A DNA stretch of 64,000 nt, taken from positions 217,197,442 through 217,261,441 of the forward strand of contig NC_090450.1 in assembly GCF_031143425.1 (NCBI RefSeq). Direction: 5' to 3'. Shown here one piece after another: positions 36,820 through 48,839 of this stretch. The stretch comes from Pleurodeles waltl (Eukaryota > Chordata > Amphibia > Caudata > Salamandridae). The position numbers and the translations under genes were made by a program. Each line of letters opens with the position of its first letter. Position 1 is the first letter of the stretch. Under the pieces are notes generated by a model. The model ran no database searches. It saw only the letters and a list, made by a program, of their open reading frames with translations, and was not told the origin of the DNA.

Positions 36820-37264
36820 TGAAGGACAACAACGAGCACAAAGTCAAACAACTCAGAGGTATGTACCCACAGTCTACACAGAACACGATTCATACACAAA
36901 ATCTGGCCTGTATGTGTGTTGAGAGTAGGCCTAGGTATGTGTGACGCAGTTGGTAATTAGGCCATGTGGGCCCCTGAAATGGCGGCTGCCTGACCTCTAA
37001 AGCGGGACAATTGGATGTGAGGTAACTGCGCTGGCGTTGTACACCGTCACGATATGCGCTCGAAGACCGCGGCGCAATGCTACATTGGTTAACATTGGAC
37101 CCTATGAGTCCCAGGAGCCAATGATGATGTGCGCCCGCGGTGATGGACGTGACCGCCGTGGACGTGACCGCCATTTTCTAGCTGTTGAATCACTCAATAC
37201 CTGATGTTTGACAGGAGAGGACCTACACTGCAAGTGCTGCTGTGACCTCGGTCTGGAAGAGACA
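36820..37264. promoter_or_regulatory. Divergent intergenic region between transposase body and gene C
   Basis: It separates the start of the transposase body (minus) and gene C (plus). It holds GAGCCAATGATG (CCAAT-type), a YY1-like ACCGCCATTTT at 37167-37177 and an AAATGGCGGC motif near 36977 on the other strand. A TTTGACAG acceptor-like site at about 37213 suggests that the gene C coding start may lie in its second exon. Regulatory function is inferred from position and motif conservation in all copies. Confidence 0.4.
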
Positions 37265-39912
37265 ATGGCTCGTGCGTCTGGAGAAAGGGCCCCTACCTTC
37301 ACATCGGAGGAGTTGGAGAAGCTCGTCGACGGTGTCCTCCCCCAGTACACGCTACTCTACGGTCCTCCAGACCAACAAGTAAGCTACAGGGAGCATGTTC
37401 TATGGACTATGCCTGTGTGGAGAGGGCTGGTTGTAAGAAGGAAGGGGACAGAGTTCTGAGTGCATGAAAGACTGTGGGTGCATGTGCCACATGGCAAGGG
37501 TAGGGATGGGGGCCACTCACTTTAACGGTGCAGTTGGTAATGACTTCTCTTCTTCCCCTGTACATTTCATGTAGGTCAGCACCCACCAGAAGAAGGATAT
37601 TTGGCGTGCCATCGTCAAGGACATCCGGACCCTGGGGGTCCACCACAGACGGAGCACCCACTGTCGGAAGAGAAGGAAGGACATTCGCTGCTGGAGCAAG
37701 AAGACGGCGGAGGCTCACCTGGGGATGGCCTCCCAACGTGGGAAGGGTGCCCGTTGAACCATGACCCCCCTGATGTTCCCGATCCTGGCGGTGGCCTACC
37801 CGGAGTTGGATGGGCGCTTGAGGGCATCACAGCAGACACAAGGGGGTGAGTACACTCTCATTCAGCTGACTTTGCATGCAGTGGAGGGGTCTGGGTGGGG
37901 GAGGAAGGCTGTGGGTTTCCCTAGGCCAGGGCGAGTTCCGTAGGCTAGGCCCCTTCGTAAGGCATGGCCCTGTGGCCCCCCACCCCACCTCTGTAGAGTG
38001 CCAAGTACAGCTATTCATGCACCTGTGTCATCTATGTGTGCAGATGTTGTCCATAGCCTTGTAGGCCATTTCCCAGGAATTGCACTGTGGAGCCCAACAG
38101 CGCGATGTAGTGCAGGGGGCTGCTGTGTCTGTCTTGTCCACCAAAGGTAGCGGTAAGCCATGCACTCAACCTGTCTTTCTTCTGTTCCCCCCACTTTTTT
38201 GCGGTCTCCCTGTTCTTGTGTGCATTAGCATCCTCAGGCGGAGGAGCAGTAGCACCTGAGCACGAGGGAGCTGCATCCCACATGGCCCAGGAGGGCGACA
38301 CTACGGACTCTGAATACACCAGTGGAACGGAGGGCGAGGGGACCACCACGGCAGTGACAAGAGCTGAAACCAGCGAAACGGACTCGTCCTCTGATGGGAG
38401 CTCCCTTGTAGTTTCGGCAACATCTGTGCCCCCCACTTCTACAGGTACTGCCGCCACCCCCCCTCCCAGCACCGCCCTCCCAGCAGCCCCTCAGCCTTCG
38501 CCCTGTGCCCGCTCACCCAGGAGGGTGTGGATCACCTTCGCCCCAGGCACCTCAGCCCCTGCCCCTGTCACCTCTGCTGCCCTCCGTGAGGAGGCCATTG
38601 ACCTCCTCAGGTCACTCACTGTTGGGCAGTCTACCATTTTGAATGCATCCAGGGTGTACAAAGGGAGTTGCAACAAACCAATGCATTCCTGGAGGGCATT
38701 CATTCTGGTCAGGCTGCCCTTTATCGAACCTTTCAAACTCTGGCTTCAGCACTGATGGCAGCCGTTGTCCCTGTGTCTAGCCTCCCCCGCCAACTTCCTA
38801 CACCCAAACCCAATCCGCTGTACCTCTGCCTATCCCAAGCACACCATCAGACCATCCTGCACACACCTCACCACACAAGGGAAGCTCAGGCAAACATAAG
38901 CACCACACATCCCACAGGCACTCACGCAAGCATCACACACATACAGACACAACAACATCCACTGACTCCACTGTGTCCCCCTCCTCCTCGTCTCCCTCCC
39001 AGTCTCGTCTACACTCACACCTGCATGCACTACCACTACAGCCACTACGTCCCGCACCAGCACCCCCACGACCACACCCCGCTCACGTGCACTCACCACC
39101 CCCACTACCTATCACACGTCCCCTGTGTCCTCTCCCAGTGTGTCTGTGACACCCCCTCCGAAGATGCACAAACGCAGGCACACACCCACCTCACAACAGC
39201 CTCCAGCGCATGCACCTGCACCCAAAGCCACAAAACTTACACCTCCTACAACCACCACCTCTTCCTCCACTCCCAAACCCCCTCCAGCTACCCATCCCAG
39301 TGTCTCCAAACAACTTTTCCTGTCCACCCTTAACCTATTTCCCACCATCCCCGTCCAACTCATAGGTCCTGTACTAGCACCTCAGCCACAAAATCTCCGG
39401 GACCAGTGGTGCCTGTTGTCACAGGTATGTGGAGCGCACCGGCCACCAGGACAGCCAGTGTGTCACAGAGCCACAGCACAGCCAGTCCCCCCGAGAAGCA
39501 CCAGAAGTTGGCCAGTGTCCGGCGGGAGAGGGGGAAGACTCCAGCCAGCCAAGCCGCTCATAGGGATCCCGGGGGGAGTGTGGACTCAGATGTGACTCCT
39601 CCCAAGGTGGGGAAGGGGCAGAAGAAAACTGCAAAGTCTGGGAGGAGCAGCACGGCGGAAGACCACCATCATCCCCATTGCCCAGGAGGCCACCGCCAGC
39701 CCCATCGTCGCTGCCCAGGAGGCCACCGCCAGCCCCATCGTCGCTGCCCAGGATGCCACCGCCAGTCCCATCGTCGCTGCCCAGGAGGCCACCGCCAGCC
39801 CCATCATCACTGTCCTGGAGGACCCCGCCAGCCACAGCCCAGCTGCCCAGGAGGGCCCCACCAGCCACAGCCCAACTACCCAGGAGGGCCCCGCCAGCCA
39901 CATCCCATCTGA
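37265..39912 (+). pseudogene. Gene C copy A (element 2)
   Basis: Exon 1 (37265-37378, MARASGERAPTFTSEELEKL) has a GTAAGC donor. Exon 2 (37575-37845) completes the Myb/SANT-like domain (IWRAIVKDIRTLGV, HCRKRRKDIR) but has an in-frame TGA before TMTPLMF. Exon 3 starts at 38229 after CATTAG: an acidic Ser/Thr stretch (TDSEYTSGTEGEGTT, ETDSSSDGSSL), then EEAIDLLRSLTVGQSTILNA. There a 1-nt loss shifts the frame to QQTNAFLEGIHSGQAA and a Ser/Thr/Pro/His-rich tail with basic KMHKRRHTP. The last part (39672-39912) encodes 11-residue repeats in one frame. The product is presumably a nuclear accessory protein, but its function is unknown. Confidence 0.75.
39672..39912 (+). repeat. 33-bp repeats, gene C tail, unit A
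   Basis: About seven imperfect 33-bp units. In one frame each encodes 11 residues of the type AQEATASPIVA. Because 33 is a multiple of three, the array could stay coding. Confidence 0.85.
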
Positions 39913-39954
39913 CCAATAAAGGACCGCCAGGCACAGCCCAGCTGGGCAATGAAG

Positions 39955-40556
39955 GACCGGCAAGTCAAGCACCGCTGAACAGGGCAAGGACCGCTGAACA
40001 GGGCAAAGACCGCCAAGGCAAGCACCGCTGAACAGGGCAAGCACCGCTAAACAGGGCAAAGACTGCCAAGGCAAGCACCGCTGAACAGGGCAAAGACTGC
40101 CAATTCAAGCACCGCTGAACAGGGCAAGCACCGCTGAACAGGGCAAAGACCGCCAACTCAAGCACCGCTGAACAGGGCAAGCACCGCTAAACAGGGCAAA
40201 GACCGCCAAGGCAAGCACCGCTGAACAGGGCAAAGACCACCAAGGCAAGCACCGCTGAACAGGGCAAAGCACCGCTGAACAGGGCAAAGACTGCCAACTC
40301 AAGCACTGCTGAACACGGCAAGCACCGCTGAACAGGGCAAAGACCACCATGGCAAGCACCACTGAACAGGACAAGCACCGCTGAACAGGGCAAAGACCTC
40401 CAGGGTAAGCACTGCTGAACAGGGCAAGCACCACTGAACAGGGCAAAGACCGCCAAGGCAAGCACCGCTGAACAGGGGAAGCACCGCTAAACAGGGCAAA
40501 GACCGCCAACTCAAGCACCGCTGAACAGGGCAAGGACCGCCAACTCAAGCACCGTT
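39955..40556. repeat. Composite 34-bp minisatellite, unit A
   Basis: Irregular alternation of a 19-bp piece (CACCGCTGAACAGGGCAA plus one base) and a piece of about 15 bp (AGACCGCCAAGGC or AGACCGCCAACTC). The many Cys/Leu/Ser-rich minus-strand frames here come only from the repeat. Confidence 0.92.
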
Positions 40557-40608
40557 AGCCCATGAGCGGCAGGGGCAGTGACGCAACTGGGACCGTCACG
40601 GGGTGAGT

Positions 40609-41555
40609 GATGCACTCTGGGCACCAGTCCTCCTCCAGAAACAGTGGAGAACAGCATCCACTCCGTCTGTCCTGCACAGGATGAAGCACTCTGGGCACCA
40701 GTCCCCCTCCAGAACCAGTGGAGAACTGCATCCACTACCTCTGTCCTGCACAGGATGAAGCACTCTGGGCACCAGTCGCCTTCCAGAACCAGTGGAGAAC
40801 AGCATCCACTCCGTCTGTCCTGCACAGGATGAAGCACTCTGGTCACCAGTCCCCCTGCAGAACCAGTGGAGAACAGCATCCACTACCTTTGTCCTGCACA
40901 GGATGAAGCACTCTGGGCACCAGTCCCCCTCCAGAACCAGTGGAGAACAGCATCCACTACCTCTGTCCTGCACAGGATGAAGCACTCTCGGCACCAGTCC
41001 CCCTCTAGAACCAGTGGAGAACTGCATCCACTACCTCTGTCCTGTACAGGATGAAGCAATCTGGGCACCAGTCCCTCTCCAGAACCAGTGGAGAACAGCA
41101 TCCACTCTGTCTGTCCTGCACAGGATGAAGCACTCTGGGCACCAGTCCCCCTCCAGAACCAGTGGAGACATGCATCCACTACCTCTGTCCTGCACTGGAT
41201 GAAACACTCTGGGCACCAGTCCCCCTCCAAAACCAGTGGAGAACAGCATCCACTACCTCTGTCCTGCACAGGATGAAGCACTCTGGGCACCAGTCCCCCT
41301 CCAGAACCAGTGGAGACATGCATCCACTACCTCTGTCCTGCACAGGATGAAGTACTCTGGGCACCAGTCCCCCTCCAGAACCAGTGGAGAACAGCATCCA
41401 CTACCTCTGCCCTGCACAGGATGAAGCACTCTGAGCACCAGTCCCCCTCCAGAACCAGTGGAGACATGCATCCACTACCTCTGTCCTGCACAGGATGAAG
41501 CACTCTGGGCACCAAGCCCCCTCCAGAACCAGTGGAGACATGCATCCACTTGAGA
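40609..41555. repeat. 74-bp minisatellite, unit A (about 13 copies)
   Basis: The units recur every 74 bp (start text GATGAAGCACTCTGGGCACC). Two sub-variants alternate, GAGAACAGC and GAGACATGC. 74 is not a multiple of three, so the overlapping 62-residue frames are artefacts. It is followed by one 63-bp-type unit at about 41550-41616. Confidence 0.95.
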
Positions 41556-41960
41556 GACTGTGGCTTTGCAATCCCCAGGATGCAGCAGTGGGCAACCCAC
41601 CCACTGTATAGACTTGGTATGTGTGACGCATTTGGGAACTAGGCCATGTGGCCCCTGAAATGGTGGCTGCCTGACCTCTAAAGTGGGACAATGGGATGTG
41701 AGGTAACTGCGCTGGCGTTGTACACCGTCGCGGTAGGCGGTTGAAGACAGCAGCGCAATGCTGCATTGGTTAACATTGGACCCTATGGGTCCCAGGAGCC
41801 AATGACGATGCACGCCGGCAGTGATGGTACGCACCGCCGCGGACGTGACCGCCGCAGATATGACCGCCATTTTCTATCTGTATAATCACTCGATACCTGA
41901 TCTTCGACAGGAGAGGACCTACACTGCAAGTGCTGCTGTGACCTCGGTCTGGAAGAGACA

Positions 41961-44610
41961 ATGGCTAGTGCGTCTGGGGAAAGGGCCCCTGCCTTCACAT
42001 CGGAGGAGTTGGAGAAGCTTATCGATGGGGTCCTCCCCCAGTACACGCTACTCTACGGTCCTCCAGACCAACAGGTAAGTACACAGGGAGCATTTTGTAT
42101 GGGCTATGCCTGTGTGGAGAGGGCTGGTTGTAAGAAGGAAGGGGGCAGAGTTCTGCGTGCATGAAAGACAGTGGGTGCATGTGCCACATGGCAAGGGTAG
42201 GGATGGGGGCCACTCACTTTGACAGCGCGATTGGTAGTGACTTCTCTTCTTCCCCTGTACATTTTATGTAGGTCAGCACCCACCAGAAGAAGGATATTTG
42301 GCGTGCCATCGTCAAGGACATCCGGACCCTGGGGGTCCACCACAGACGGAGCACCCACTGTCGGAAGAGAAGGAAGGACATTCGCTGCTGGAGCAAGAAG
42401 ACGGCGGAGGCTCACCTGGGGATGGCCTCCCAACGTGGGAAGGGTGCCCGTTGAACCATGACCCCCCTGATGTTCCCGATCCTGGCGGTGGCCTACCCGG
42501 AGTTGGGTGGGCGCTTGAGGGCATCACAGCAGACACAAGGGGGTGAGTACACTCTCATTCAGCTGACTTTGCGTGCAGTGGAGGGGTCTGGGTGGGGGAG
42601 GAGGGCTGTGGGTTTCCCTAGGCCAGGGCGAGTTCCGTAGGCTAGGCCCCTTCGTAAGGCATGGCCCTGTGGCCCCCCACCCCACCTCTGTAGAGTGCCA
42701 AGTACAGCTATTCATGCACCTATGTCATCTATGTGTGCAGATGTTGTCCATAGCCTTGTAGGCCATTTCCCAGGAATTGCACTGTGGAGCCCAACAGCGC
42801 GATGTAGTGCAGGGGGCTGCTGTGTCTGTCTTGTCCACCAAAGGTAGCGGTAAGCCATGCACTCAACCTGTCTTTCTTCTGTTTCCCCCCCCTTTTTTGC
42901 GGTCTCCCTGTTCTTGTGTGCATTAGCATCCTCAGGCGGAGGAGCAGTAGCACCGGAGCACGAGGGAGCTGCATCCCACATGGCCCAGGAGGGCGACACT
43001 ACGGACTCTGAATACACCAGTGGAACGGAGGGCGAGGGGACCACCACGGCAGTGACAAGAGCTGAAACCAGCGAAACGGACTCGTCCTCTGATGGGAGCT
43101 CCCTTGTAGTGACGGCAACATCTGTGCCCCCCACTTCTACAGGTACTGCCGCCACCCCCCCTCCCAGCACCGCCCTCCCAGCAGCCCCTCAGCCTTCGCC
43201 CTGTGCCCGCTCACCCAGGAGGGTGTGGATCACCTTCGCCCCAGGCACCTCAGCCCCTGCCCCTGTCACCTCTGCTGCCCTCCGTGAGGAGGCCATTGAC
43301 CTCCTCAGGTCACTCACTGTTGGGCAGTCTACCATTTTGAATGCATCCAGGGTGTACAAAGGGAGTTGCAACAAACCAATGCATTCCTGGAGGGCATTCA
43401 TTCTGGTCAGGCTGCCCTTTATCGAACCTTTCAAACTCTGGCTTCAGCACTGATGGCAGCCGTTGTCCCTGTGTCTAGCCTCCCCCGCCAACTTCCTAAA
43501 CCCAGACCCAATCCGCTGTACCTCTGCCTATCCCAAGCACACCATCAGACCATCCTGCACACACCTCACCACACAAGGGAAGCTCAGGCAAACATAAGCA
43601 CCACACATCCCACAGGCACTCACGCAAGCATCACACACATACAGACACAACAACATCCACTGCCTCCACTGTGTCCCCCTCCTCCTCGTCTCCCTCCCAG
43701 TCTCGTCTACACTCACACCTGCATGCACTACCACTACAGCCACTACGTCCCGCACCAGCACCCCCACGACCACACCCCGCTCACGTGCACTCACCACCCC
43801 CACTACCTATCACACGTCCCCTGTGTCCTTTCCCAGTGTGTCTGTGACACCCCCTCCGAAGATGCACAAACGCAGGCACACACCCACCTCACAACAGCCT
43901 CCAGCGCATGCACCTGCACCCAAAGCCACAAAACTTACACCTCCTACAACCACCACCTCTTCCTCCACTCCCAAACCCCCTCCAGCTACCCATCCCAGTG
44001 TCTCCAAACAACTTTTCCTGTCCACCCTTAACCTATTTCCCACCATCCCCGTCCAACTCATAGGTCCTGTACTAGCACCTCAGCCACAAAATCTCCGGGA
44101 CCAGTGGTGCCTGTTGTCACAGGTATGTGGAGCGCACCGGCCACCAGGACAGCCAGTGTGTCACAGAGCCACAGCACAGCCAGTCCCCCCGAGAAGCACC
44201 AGAAGTTGGCCAGTGTCCGGCGGGAGAGGGGGAAGACTCCAGCCAGCCAAGCCGCTCATAGGGGTCCCAGGGGGAGTGTGGACTCAGATGTGACTCCTCC
44301 CAAGGTGGGGAAGGGGCAGAAGAAAACTGCAAAGTCTGGGAGGAGCAGCACGGCGGAAGACCACCATCATCCCCATTGCCCAGGAGGCCACCGCCAGCCC
44401 CATCGTCGCTGCCCAGGAGGCCACCGCCAGCCCCATCGTCGCTGCCCAGGATGCCACCGCCAGTCCCATCGTCGCTGCCCAGGAGGCCACCGCCAGCCCC
44501 ATCATCACTGTCCTGGAGGACCCCGCCAGCCACAGCCCAGCTGCCCAGGAGGGCCCCACCAGCCACAGCCCAGCTACCCAGGAGGGCCCCGCCAGCCACA
44601 GCCCATCTGA
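41961..44610 (+). pseudogene. Gene C copy B (element 2)
   Basis: Exon 1 (41961-42074, MASASGERAPAFTSEELEKL) has a GTAAGT donor. Exon 2 (about 42272-42542) carries the same TGA as copy A. Exon 3 starts at about 42927 and has the same 1-nt loss after TILNA as copy A. The tail and the 33-bp repeats (about 44370-44610) match copy A almost base for base. Exon 1 belongs to the C lineage, the rest to the A lineage. A YY1-like motif lies at 41863-41873. Confidence 0.75.
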
Positions 44611-46253
44611 CCAATAAAGGACCGCCAGCCACAGCCCAGCTGGGCAATGAAGGACCGGCAAGTCAAGCACCGCTGAACAGGGCAAGGACCGCTGAACAGG
44701 GCAAAGACCGCCAAGGCAAGCACCACTGAACAGGGCAAGCACCGCTAAACAGGGCAAAGACCGCCAAGGCAAGCACCGCTGAACAGGGCAAAGACTGCCA
44801 ATTCAAGCACCGCTGAACAGGGCAAGCACCGCTGAACAGGGCAAAGACCGCCAACTCAAGCACCGCTGAACAGGGCAAGCACCGCTAAACAGGGCAAAGA
44901 CCGCCAAGGCAAGCACCGCTGAACAGGGCAAAGACCACCAAGGCAAGCACCGCTGAACAGGGCAAAGCACCGCTGAACAGGGCAAAGACTGCCAACTCAA
45001 GCACCGCTGAACACGGCAAGCACCGCTGAACAGGGCAAAGACCACCATGGCAAGCACCACTGAACAGGGCAAGCACCGCTGAACAGGGCAAAGACCTCCA
45101 GGGTAAGCACTTCTGAACAGGGCAAGCACCACTGAACAGGGCAAAGACCGCCAAGGCAAGCATCGCTGAACAGGGCAAGCACCGCTAAACAGGGCAAAGA
45201 CCGCCAACTCAAGCACCGCTGAACAGGGCAAGGACCGCCAACTCAAGCACCGTTAGCCCATGAGCGGCAGGGGCAGTGACGCAACTGGGACCGTCACGGG
45301 GTGAGTGATGCACTCTGGGCACCAGTCCTCCTCCAGAAACAGTGGAGAACAGCATCCACTCCGTCTGTCCTGCAGAGGATGAAGCACTCTGGGCACCAGT
45401 CCCCCTCCAGAACCAGTGGAGAACTGCATCCACTACCTCTGTCCTGCACAGGATGAAGCACTCTGGGCACCAGTCGCCTTCCAGAACCAGTGGAGAACAG
45501 CATCCACTCCGTCTGTCCTGCACAGGATGAAGCACTCTGGGCACCAGTCCCCCTGCAGAACCAGTGGAGAACAGCATCCACTACCTTTGTCCTGCACAGG
45601 ATGAAGCACTCTGGGCACCAGTCCCCCTCCAGAACCAGTGGAGAACAGCATCCACTACCTCTGTCCTGCACAGGATGAAGCACTCTGGGCACCAGTCCCC
45701 CTCTAGAACCAGTGGAGAACTGCATCCACTACCTCTGTCCTGTACAGGATGAAGCAATCTGGGCACCAGTCCCCCTCCAGAACCAGTGGAGAACAGCATC
45801 CACTCTGTCTGTCCTGCACAGGATGAAGCACTCTGGGCACCAGTCCCCCTCCAGAACCAGTGGAGACATGCATCCACTACCTCTGTCCTGCACTGGATGA
45901 AACACTCTGGGCACCAGTCCCCCTCCAAAACCAGTGGAGAACAGCATCCACTACCTCTGTCCTGCACAGGATGAAGCACTCTGGGCACCAGTCCCCCTCC
46001 AGAACCAGTGGAGACATGCATCCACTACCTCTGTCCTGCACAGGATGAAGTACTCTGGGCACCAGTCCCCCTCCAGAACCAGTGGAGAACAGCATCCACT
46101 ACCTCTGCCCTGCACAGGATGAAGCACTCTGAGCACCAGTCCCCCTCCAGAACCAGTGGAGACATGCATCCACTACCTCTGTCCTGCACAGGATGAAGCA
46201 CTCTGGGCACCAAGCCCCCTCCAGAACCAGTGGAGACATGCATCCACTTGAGA
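44370..46253. repeat. Minisatellite block of unit B (33-, 34- and 74-bp arrays)
   Basis: Second copy of the arrays of unit A, with the 33-bp units at about 44370-44610, the 34-bp composite at about 44653-45254 and the 74-bp array at about 45307-46253. The unit order and variants match unit A, showing that the whole block was duplicated at once rather than grown anew. Confidence 0.93.
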
Positions 46254-46314
46254 GACTGTGGCTTTGCAATCCCCAGGATGCAGCAGTGGGCAATCCACCC
46301 ACTGTATAGACTTG

Positions 46315-48838
46315 GTATGTGTGAAGCATTTGGGAACTAGGCCATGTGGCCCCTGAAATGGTGGCTGCCTGACCTCTAAAGTGGGACAATGGGATGTGAG
46401 GTAACTGCGCTGGCGTTGTACACCGTCGCGGTAGGCGGTTGAAGACAGCAGCGCAATGCTGCATTGGTTAACATTGGACCCTATGGGTCCCAGGAGCCAA
46501 TGACGATGCACGCCGGCAGTGATGGTACGCACCGCCGCGGACGTGACCCCCGCAGATATGACCGCCATTTTCTATCTGTATAATCACTCGATACCTGATC
46601 TTCGACAGGAGAGGACCTACACTGCAAGTGCTGCTGTGACCTCGGTCTGGAAGAGACAATGGCTAGTGCGTCTGGGGAAAGGGCCCCTGCCTTCACATCG
46701 GAGGAGTTGGAGAAGCTCATCGATGGGGTCCTCCCTCAGTACACGCTACTCTACTGTCCTCCCGACCAACAGGTAAGTACACAGGGAGCATTTTGTATGG
46801 GCTATGCCTGTGTGGAGAGGGCTGGTTGTAAGAAGGAAGGGGGCAGAGTTCTGCGTGCATGAAAGACAGTGGGTGCATGTGCCACATGGCAAGGGTAGGG
46901 ATGGGGGCCACTCACTTTGACAGCGCGATTGGTAGTGACTTCTCTTCTTCCCCTGTACATTTCATGTAGGTCAGCGCCCACCAGAAGAAGGATATTTGGC
47001 GTGCCATCGCCAAGGACGTCCGGACCCTGGGGGTCCACCACAGACGGAGCCCCCACTGCCGGAAAAGATGGGAGGACATTCGCTACTGGAGCAAGAAGAT
47101 GGCGGAGGCTCAGCTGGGGATGGCCTCCCAACGTGGGAGGGGTGCCTGTTAAACCATGACCCCCCTGATGTTCAGGATCCTGGCGGTGGCCTACCCGGAG
47201 TTGGATGTGTGCTTGAGGGCATCCCAGCAGACATAAGGGGGTGAGTACCCTCTCATTCAGCTGACTTTGCGTGCAGTGGAGGTGTCTGGGTGGGGGAGGA
47301 GGGCTGTGGGTTTTCCTAGGCCAGGGCGAGTTCCGTAGGCTAGGCCCCTCTGTAAGGCATGGCCCTGTGGCCCCCCCACCCCACCTCTGTAGAGTGCCAA
47401 GTACAGCTATTCATGCACCTGTGTCATCTATGTGTGCAGATGTCATCCATAGCCTTGTAGGCCGTTTCCCATGAATTACACTGTAGAGCCCAAGAGTGTG
47501 ACGTAGTGCAGGAGGCTTCTGTGTCTGTCTTGTCCATCAACGGTAGCGGTAATCCATGCACTCAACATGTCTTTCTTCTGTCCCCCCCCTTTTTTGTGGT
47601 CTCCCTGTTCTTGTGTGCATTAGCATCATCAGGCGTAGGAGCAGTGGCACCGGAGCACGAGGGAGCTTCATCCCACATGGTCATTGAGGGCCACATTATG
47701 GACTCAGAATACACCAGTGGGATGGAGGGTGAGGGGAGCACCATGGCAGGGACAGGAGCTGAAACCAGCGACACGGACTCGTCCTCTGATGGGAGCTCCC
47801 TTGTGGTGGCGGCAACATCTGTGCCCCCCGCATCTACAGGTACAGCCGCCACCACCCCTACCAACACCGCCCTCCCAGCAGCCCCTCAGCCTTCGCCCGT
47901 GCCCGCTCACCCAGGAGGGTGGGCATCACCTTCGCCCCAGGCACCTCAGGCCCTGCCCCAGTCACCCCTTCTGCCCTCAGTGAGGAGGCCATTGACCTCC
48001 TCAGGTCCCTCACTGTTGGGCAGTCTACCATTTTGAATGCCATCCAGGGTGTAGAAAGGCAGTTGCAACAAACAAATGCATTCCTGCAGGGCATTCATTT
48101 TGGTCAGGCGGCCCTTCACCGAGCCTTTCAAACTCTGGCCTCAGCACTGATGGCAGCCATTGTCCCTGTGTCTAGCCTCCCCCCTCCAACTTCCTCCATC
48201 CAGACCCAATCCCCTGTACCTCTGCCTATCCCAAGCACACCATCAGACCAGCCTGCAGACACCTCACCACACAAGGGAAGCTCAGGCAAACAGAAGCACC
48301 ACACATCCCACAGGCACTCACGCAAGCATCACACATATACAGACACACCAACATCCACTGCCTCCACTGTGTCCCCCTCCTCCTCGTCTCCCTCCTCCCT
48401 CCCAGTCTCGTCTACCCTCACACCTGCATGCACTACCTCTACAGCCACTACGTCCCTCACCAGCACACCCACCAGCACACCCCGCTGACGTGCAGTCACC
48501 ACCCCCACTACCATACACACGTCCCCTGTGTCCTCTCCTAGTGTGTCTCTGACGCCCCTTCCGAAGATACACAAACGCAGGCACACACCCACCCAACAGC
48601 CATCCACCTCATGACAGCCTCCAACGCATGCACCTGCACCCAGAGCCACCAAATGTACACCTCCTACAACCACCACCTCTTCCTCCACTCCCAAACCCCC
48701 TCCAGCTACCCGTCCCAGTGTGTCCAAAAAACTTTTCCTGTCCATCCATGACCTACTTGTCACCCTCCCATCCAACTCATAGGTCCTGAACTAGCACCTC
48801 AGCCACAACATATCCGGGACCAGTGGTGCCTGTTGTCA
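46315..48838 (+). repeat. Tandem unit C of element 2 (truncated, 2.5 kb)
   Basis: It has the same start text as B but no minisatellite arrays. It ends in gene C tail sequence and passes directly into 63-bp-type repeats. More diverged from A than B is. Confidence 0.88.
46659..48600 (+). pseudogene. Gene C copy C (element 2)
   Basis: Exon 1 (46659-46772) has a GTAAGT donor. Exon 2 (about 46970-47240) reads IWRAIAKDVRTLGV and HCRKRWEDIR, closer to elements 1 and 3 than copies A and B are, with TAA after GRGAC. Exon 3 (about 47625 on) keeps the C of TILNAIQGVERQLQQTNAFL that copies A and B have lost, so the frame across the helical block is open (47919-48488). A 1-nt loss near 47895 breaks the frame before it. 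The tail is Ser/Thr/Pro/His-rich. It lacks the C-terminal repeat section. Confidence 0.75.
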
Positions 48839-48839
48839 C

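Larger units (their letters stand above)
36935..41616 (+). repeat. Tandem unit A of element 2 (4.68 kb)
   Basis: It starts at GTATGTGTGACGC and runs through gene C, the 33-, 34- and 74-bp minisatellites and one 63-bp-type piece. It is followed directly by unit B at the same junction text. Nearly identical to B from exon 2 to the end, but clearly diverged from B before exon 2. Confidence 0.93.
41617..46314 (+). repeat. Tandem unit B of element 2 (4698 bp), recombinant
   Basis: Before about 42240 it shares its variants with unit C (for example GACAGCGCGATTGGTAG). From about 42277 on it shares them with unit A (GTCAGCACCCACC, ATCGTCAAGGACATCC). It is thus a C/A hybrid, the product expected of unequal crossing-over between A and C. 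Confidence 0.9.

Noticed and set aside
39965..40548. Cys-rich ORFs on the minus strand resembling small secreted proteins
   Set aside because: Produced by the 34-bp minisatellite. They recur wherever the repeat occurs, including 44663-45246.
40644..41498. Series of 62-residue ORFs every 74 bp and 72-residue ORFs on the other strand
   Set aside because: They are the same minisatellite unit read in rotating frames. There is no start context or codon conservation.
40609..46253. Regular direct repeats that could suggest a CRISPR array
   Set aside because: The 74-bp units abut without unique spacers, no cas genes exist and the DNA is eukaryotic.
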